Shown: positions 60,192-64,000 of the stretch, one piece after another
How positions within the stretch are numbered: position 1 is the stretch's first letter
Layout of the letters: each line of letters begins with the position of its first letter
NCBI GenBank assembly: GCA_009823505.1
Contig: VZQC01008797.1
Location: 69,491-133,490, forward strand
DNA from: Rhizomys pruinosus
Taxonomy: Eukaryota > Chordata > Mammalia > Rodentia > Spalacidae
DNA: 64,000 bases
Direction of reading: 5' to 3'
The notes under the pieces: generated by a model
What the model was told of the DNA's origin: nothing
What the model saw: only the letters and a program-made list of their open reading frames with translations
The model's database searches: none
Position numbers and translations under genes: made by a program

Positions 60192-63100
60192 CTGCAGGGA
60201 GATGGTACCTATGATTACAAATGCATGGTATCACTGTGACATTTTCTGGACTTTGTCAGAAACCACATGTGAAGACTTGAAGCTGCATAACTCAATCTAG
60301 CCAAATTAGATGAAAGATTCTCACACTTGGAGGTTTTCTCCCACAGAATTTTGGGTATTTGGTTTACTAAAAGGAACTGCCTTTAAAAAAAAAAGCAAAA
60401 AACAAACTTACAGTTATATTCAATTTTTTTATTTTATTATTTTTATTTTATGTGTATGAATGTATTTAAGTGTATGTAAGTGCACCCATGTTATGCAATG
60501 CCCATGGAGATCAGAAGAGAGTGTTGGATCCTCTGGAACTGGAGTTGAGGACAGTTGTTAGCCACCATGTGGGTGCTGGGAATCAAGCACGGGTCCTCTA
60601 CAAGAACAGTCAGTGCTCTTATCTGCTGAGCAATCTCTCCAGCCTGAAAGTTAGATTCAGTTTTAAATAACCTAAAATCTCGGCAAAGAAAATACAGTGA
60701 TTAAAATTTTAAATTATATAACAGTTTAAATTATATTTTTAAACTGTTAGCAGAAAACATATATGTACGAAGGTAAAACTTGGATGATTCAGGATATTTA
60801 AATCTTTCCAGAGCAACAATTTTTTCTCATTTTAACCCTCTCTAAAATGTATGAAATTTCACATGAACTGAATATGTTGTAACCAAAAGTATGCTACCTT
60901 ATGAAGTGTTGATGAAATATTTCATTTTCTCCTAAAACACAAAAACTACAGAGCAAATTTTCTTTAAAGTTCAACCAAAGGGAAGTCTAGGTACTATGGG
61001 TAAAGTGTTGTGTGGTTGTTTGGGGTGTTGTTTGGTTGGTGGGATGGTTTTGGTTTTCTTTTCTTTTTTTTTTTTTGAGACAGGGTCTCCCTGTAGCACA
61101 AGCTGGCCTGGAACTTGCTATGTAGACCAGGCTGGCATAGCTCTCACAATCATCCCCAGACTCTGTTTCCTGAGTCCTGGGATTAAAGGCATGCACTACT
61201 ACACCCAGCTTTGTTATCTGGTTTTTTTGAGACAGGGCCTCCCTGCAGCAGCCCCAGCTGGACGAGAACACATTATATAAACTAGGCTGGCCTAGATCCC
61301 ACAGAGATACACCTGCTCTGCCTACTGAGTATTGGGATTAAAGGTTTGCACCACCGCACTTCATTTGTTTTGTTTTAGCTTGAGGATTCTTTTCACTTTA
61401 AGAAAACTAGATAAGGGGCTGGAGAGATGGCCTAGCGGTTAAGAGCACCAACTGCTCTTGCAGAGGACCCGGGTTTGATCCCCAGCACCCACATGGCGAC
61501 TGAGAACTGTCTTTAACTCCAATTCCAGGAGAACTCCAGTTCCAGCGGAATCCGACGCCCTCTTCTGACCTCGGCGGCATTGCAGGACACAGGTGCACAA
61601 ACCTGCATGCAGACAGTACATTCATACACATAAAAAATAAATAAATAAAATTAAAAAAAAAGAAAACTAGATTTAAAAAAAGAAAACTAGATAAGAGGCC
61701 AGAGAGATGGCTCAGAAGTTAAGAGCAATGGCTGCTCTTGCAGAAGACCCACGTTCGAATCCCAGCACCCACGTGGTGGCTAACAACCATCTGTAACTTC
61801 AGATCCCCTGTGCAAGGCCCTCTTTTATCCTTCATGGTCATTGCAAAACACGGGTGCACTTATATACATGTAAGCATAACATCCATACACATAAAATAAA
61901 ACAAAATTTTAAAAAGAAAAAAAGAAAGAAAACTATAAAAATGCAAAACTAGTATATAATAAAACTGACTGGTATTAAGCTTACAGATCATAATACCTTT
62001 TAAAATAGTTGCCCAGCACTGGTATAGATCATATGTTACCACATTATCTCATTTGTTTTTCCCAGTAATTTGATTAGAAAACTGAGATCAAGACATTGGC
62101 TCCTTCACATGGGATTTGATGGAAGTGAAATTCCAAGGCGGATTCACTTTGCCCCACAGCCTGCTAATTTGCTTGTTTATTCAAAATGCTTCATGCTTTT
62201 GAGATTTTTTGATTCAGCCTACCTCACCAAAATCCTGTTCGTTATAATTATTAATTACATGAAAAAATAAAGGCAAGACAAATATTGGACTAACAATGCT
62301 ATTCCAAAATGGTTTTTCTTCTTCTTCTTTTTATTTATAAACTAGTATTATTTACAGATTAGAACATGCCCTTAGAATATGTAGGCTATATCTTCATTTA
62401 GGATAGAATTGCATTCTCTCTATGTTGTAATGTGAGTGGCTTTGATTAATAATAATAAATATAACTAAAATCTTTTTTGACTGTAGGTAAATATTCTTTC
62501 TTCACTCTGAAAACCTTGATTCATTTTTTAGAGTATTTGCTAACATAATCTGATATACTGTGGTTTTCTCTAATTGTTCCAAACTAAATCCCAAGGAAAA
62601 ATAAAAAAATAATGGTGGACATTTGGTCTAGTATTTTTCAATGAAGTCACTGGCATTGACAGACACATACTACATTCATCACTCTCAAAGCTTGCTCAGC
62701 ATTACTGACACAGCAAGTCCTGAATGAAGATGAGCTACCTGGTCAAGTAGCTTTGTTGACAACACTTTCTAACTATCAAATCACTCTACAACATGGTGTT
62801 AAAGGAGTTTCAAGATGTCAGAATAGTCCATTATAATTCTAAATAATGTTATGAAGCAACCAATTCCATGTCAGCATGGTCTAACAAGTATGTTTCACAG
62901 GACATCTGAGAGAGACAGAAAGGTTCTCCTCAAATTGAGTTGTATTTTCTTAGTATACAACTGGGCAGATGATTGGGGCAGATAAATAGATTGAATATAT
63001 TAATGATATAAAAGTTCTTGGTTTGTGTAAAGTTTTTCTAATAAAACCAGTGCCAGTGATCCTGGATTTCTTCAAGCTTAGATTAATTATTCCATCATTT

Positions 63101-63224
63101 TTAGTACAGATAATCTATGATCTCACATATATTAAATTCTGGTACATATTCAACTCCTCTGCATTGAAACTTGGAGAAATTTTATGACCCTATTTCTGTA
63201 GTCTGAAGGTTCTAAATATGAGAT

Positions 63225-63257
<33 letters not shown>

Positions 63258-64000
63258 AAAAGTCTAATATTCTTTGGGGGAAATTCTGAAGAAACCCCAT
63301 GTGTTTACTAGATAGTTCTTTACAGACCCTCTTTAATATATTCAAAATTATTCAAAAGTTAGTCATTTTTATGTCACTAGTTAAAAGTATTCAACAAATA
63401 ATGATGCACAACTGTATATACAGAGTATAGCTCAGCGATTAATTGATATAGATGTGAAGGAGACTGCCGAGAGAGGATATTAACTGTCATCAAAATGCTC
63501 AAAAAGTTAATGTTATCCCACCCCTTACAGTTTATCTTTCTTTACAAAATTAAGATGATCACAGCTCCTATCTCATGACATTGTGGTAGTAATTTTTGTA
63601 ACTCCTTAAAAAGTAACTGACACCTAATAAATATTAGCTGGTTTCCATTATTGTTAGAAATTTCAGGAAATACATCACAAAAAGGATCAAGGGAATTAAA
63701 AATAATTTATCAAATAGAGAACAAAAGTTTCTCAAGTCGAATAGGATTTTTTTGGTTAGAGAACCCAAATTAATTTAAATTAAATAATGAACTTCCTTAT
63801 TTCTACTATGACATTTTGATAGTTCATTTTCTTTTTTAAATGAGAGCACTCACTGATAGTAAAGATCCAATTAAGGTAGTACTTTGTAGAAGCTTCTGGA
63901 ATAAGGTGAGCAACACAGTAATTAAAACACAAGAATATTGTAATTTTGACTTGGTAATCTCCTTTCCAGAACTTTCTTCAGGAAACAATTTTCAATTCAA
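60192..64000. other. Intron upstream of the first exon seen
   Basis: No exon recognised. SINEs: B2(-) 60,428-60,645; B1(-) 61,055-61,212 and 61,218-61,358; B2(+) 61,413-61,660; B2(+) 61,695-61,915. MIR-like pieces 62,005-62,165 and 63,555-63,655. (GA)n 63,225-63,258. The rest is A/T-rich unique sequence. The preceding Mug exon should end with the start of the codon split before YTYG; I could not find it. Confidence 0.65.

Noticed and set aside
63853..63895. Possible small exon on the minus strand (CTTATTCCAG acceptor, TCA|GTGAGT donor)
   Set aside because: Splice sites are plausible, but none of the three frames gives a peptide recognisable as the A2M-family segment expected before YTYG.

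Overview
The window is nuclear DNA from a muroid rodent, probably a cricetid (vole, hamster or deer-mouse group). It is packed with B1, B2, B4 and ID SINEs that carry rodent-specific signatures, plus L1 3' fragments, a few old MIRs and many microsatellites. The genus is inference only. None of it is bacterial, viral or plasmid.

The only gene I can support is one large gene on the minus strand. It encodes an alpha-2-macroglobulin-family protease inhibitor, and its sequence best fits murinoglobulin / alpha-1-inhibitor III (Mug1/Mug2, rat A1i3). I placed 27 coding exons by hand between 60,191 and 5,195. All have GT-AG borders, and their phases join without a break into about 3,560 bp (about 1,186 codons). 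They run from the third macroglobulin (MG) domain through the bait region, the thioester motif (PYGCGEQN) and the thioester domain to the receptor-binding domain. The N-terminal exons lie beyond 64,000. The last coding exon is uncertain; a weak candidate with an ATTAAA signal lies at 3,845-3,996. Exon 5 of this series has an in-frame TAG where family members have Tyr (55,969-55,971), so this copy is a pseudogene, a null allele or a sequence error.

The largest structure is an inverted duplication. 12,900-25,195 is a reverse-complement copy of about 25,995-37,760, with a spacer of about 0.8 kb. The left arm carries plus-strand copies of five exons, thioester exon included, inside what should be one intron of the minus-strand gene. 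It is full of small insertions and deletions, is about 0.5 kb longer than its partner, has a 36-base G run inside an exon copy, and begins 3 bases after a lone N. Together these make an assembly artefact (a gap filled with an uncorrected, folded-back long read) more likely than a real palindrome.

Layout: 1-3,844 downstream repeats; 3,845-12,726 the 3' exons; 12,898-25,195 inverted copy; 25,196-25,994 spacer; 25,995-37,760 right arm with five true exons; 37,794-60,191 the upstream exons with SINE-rich introns; 60,192-64,000 an intron with no exon recognised.
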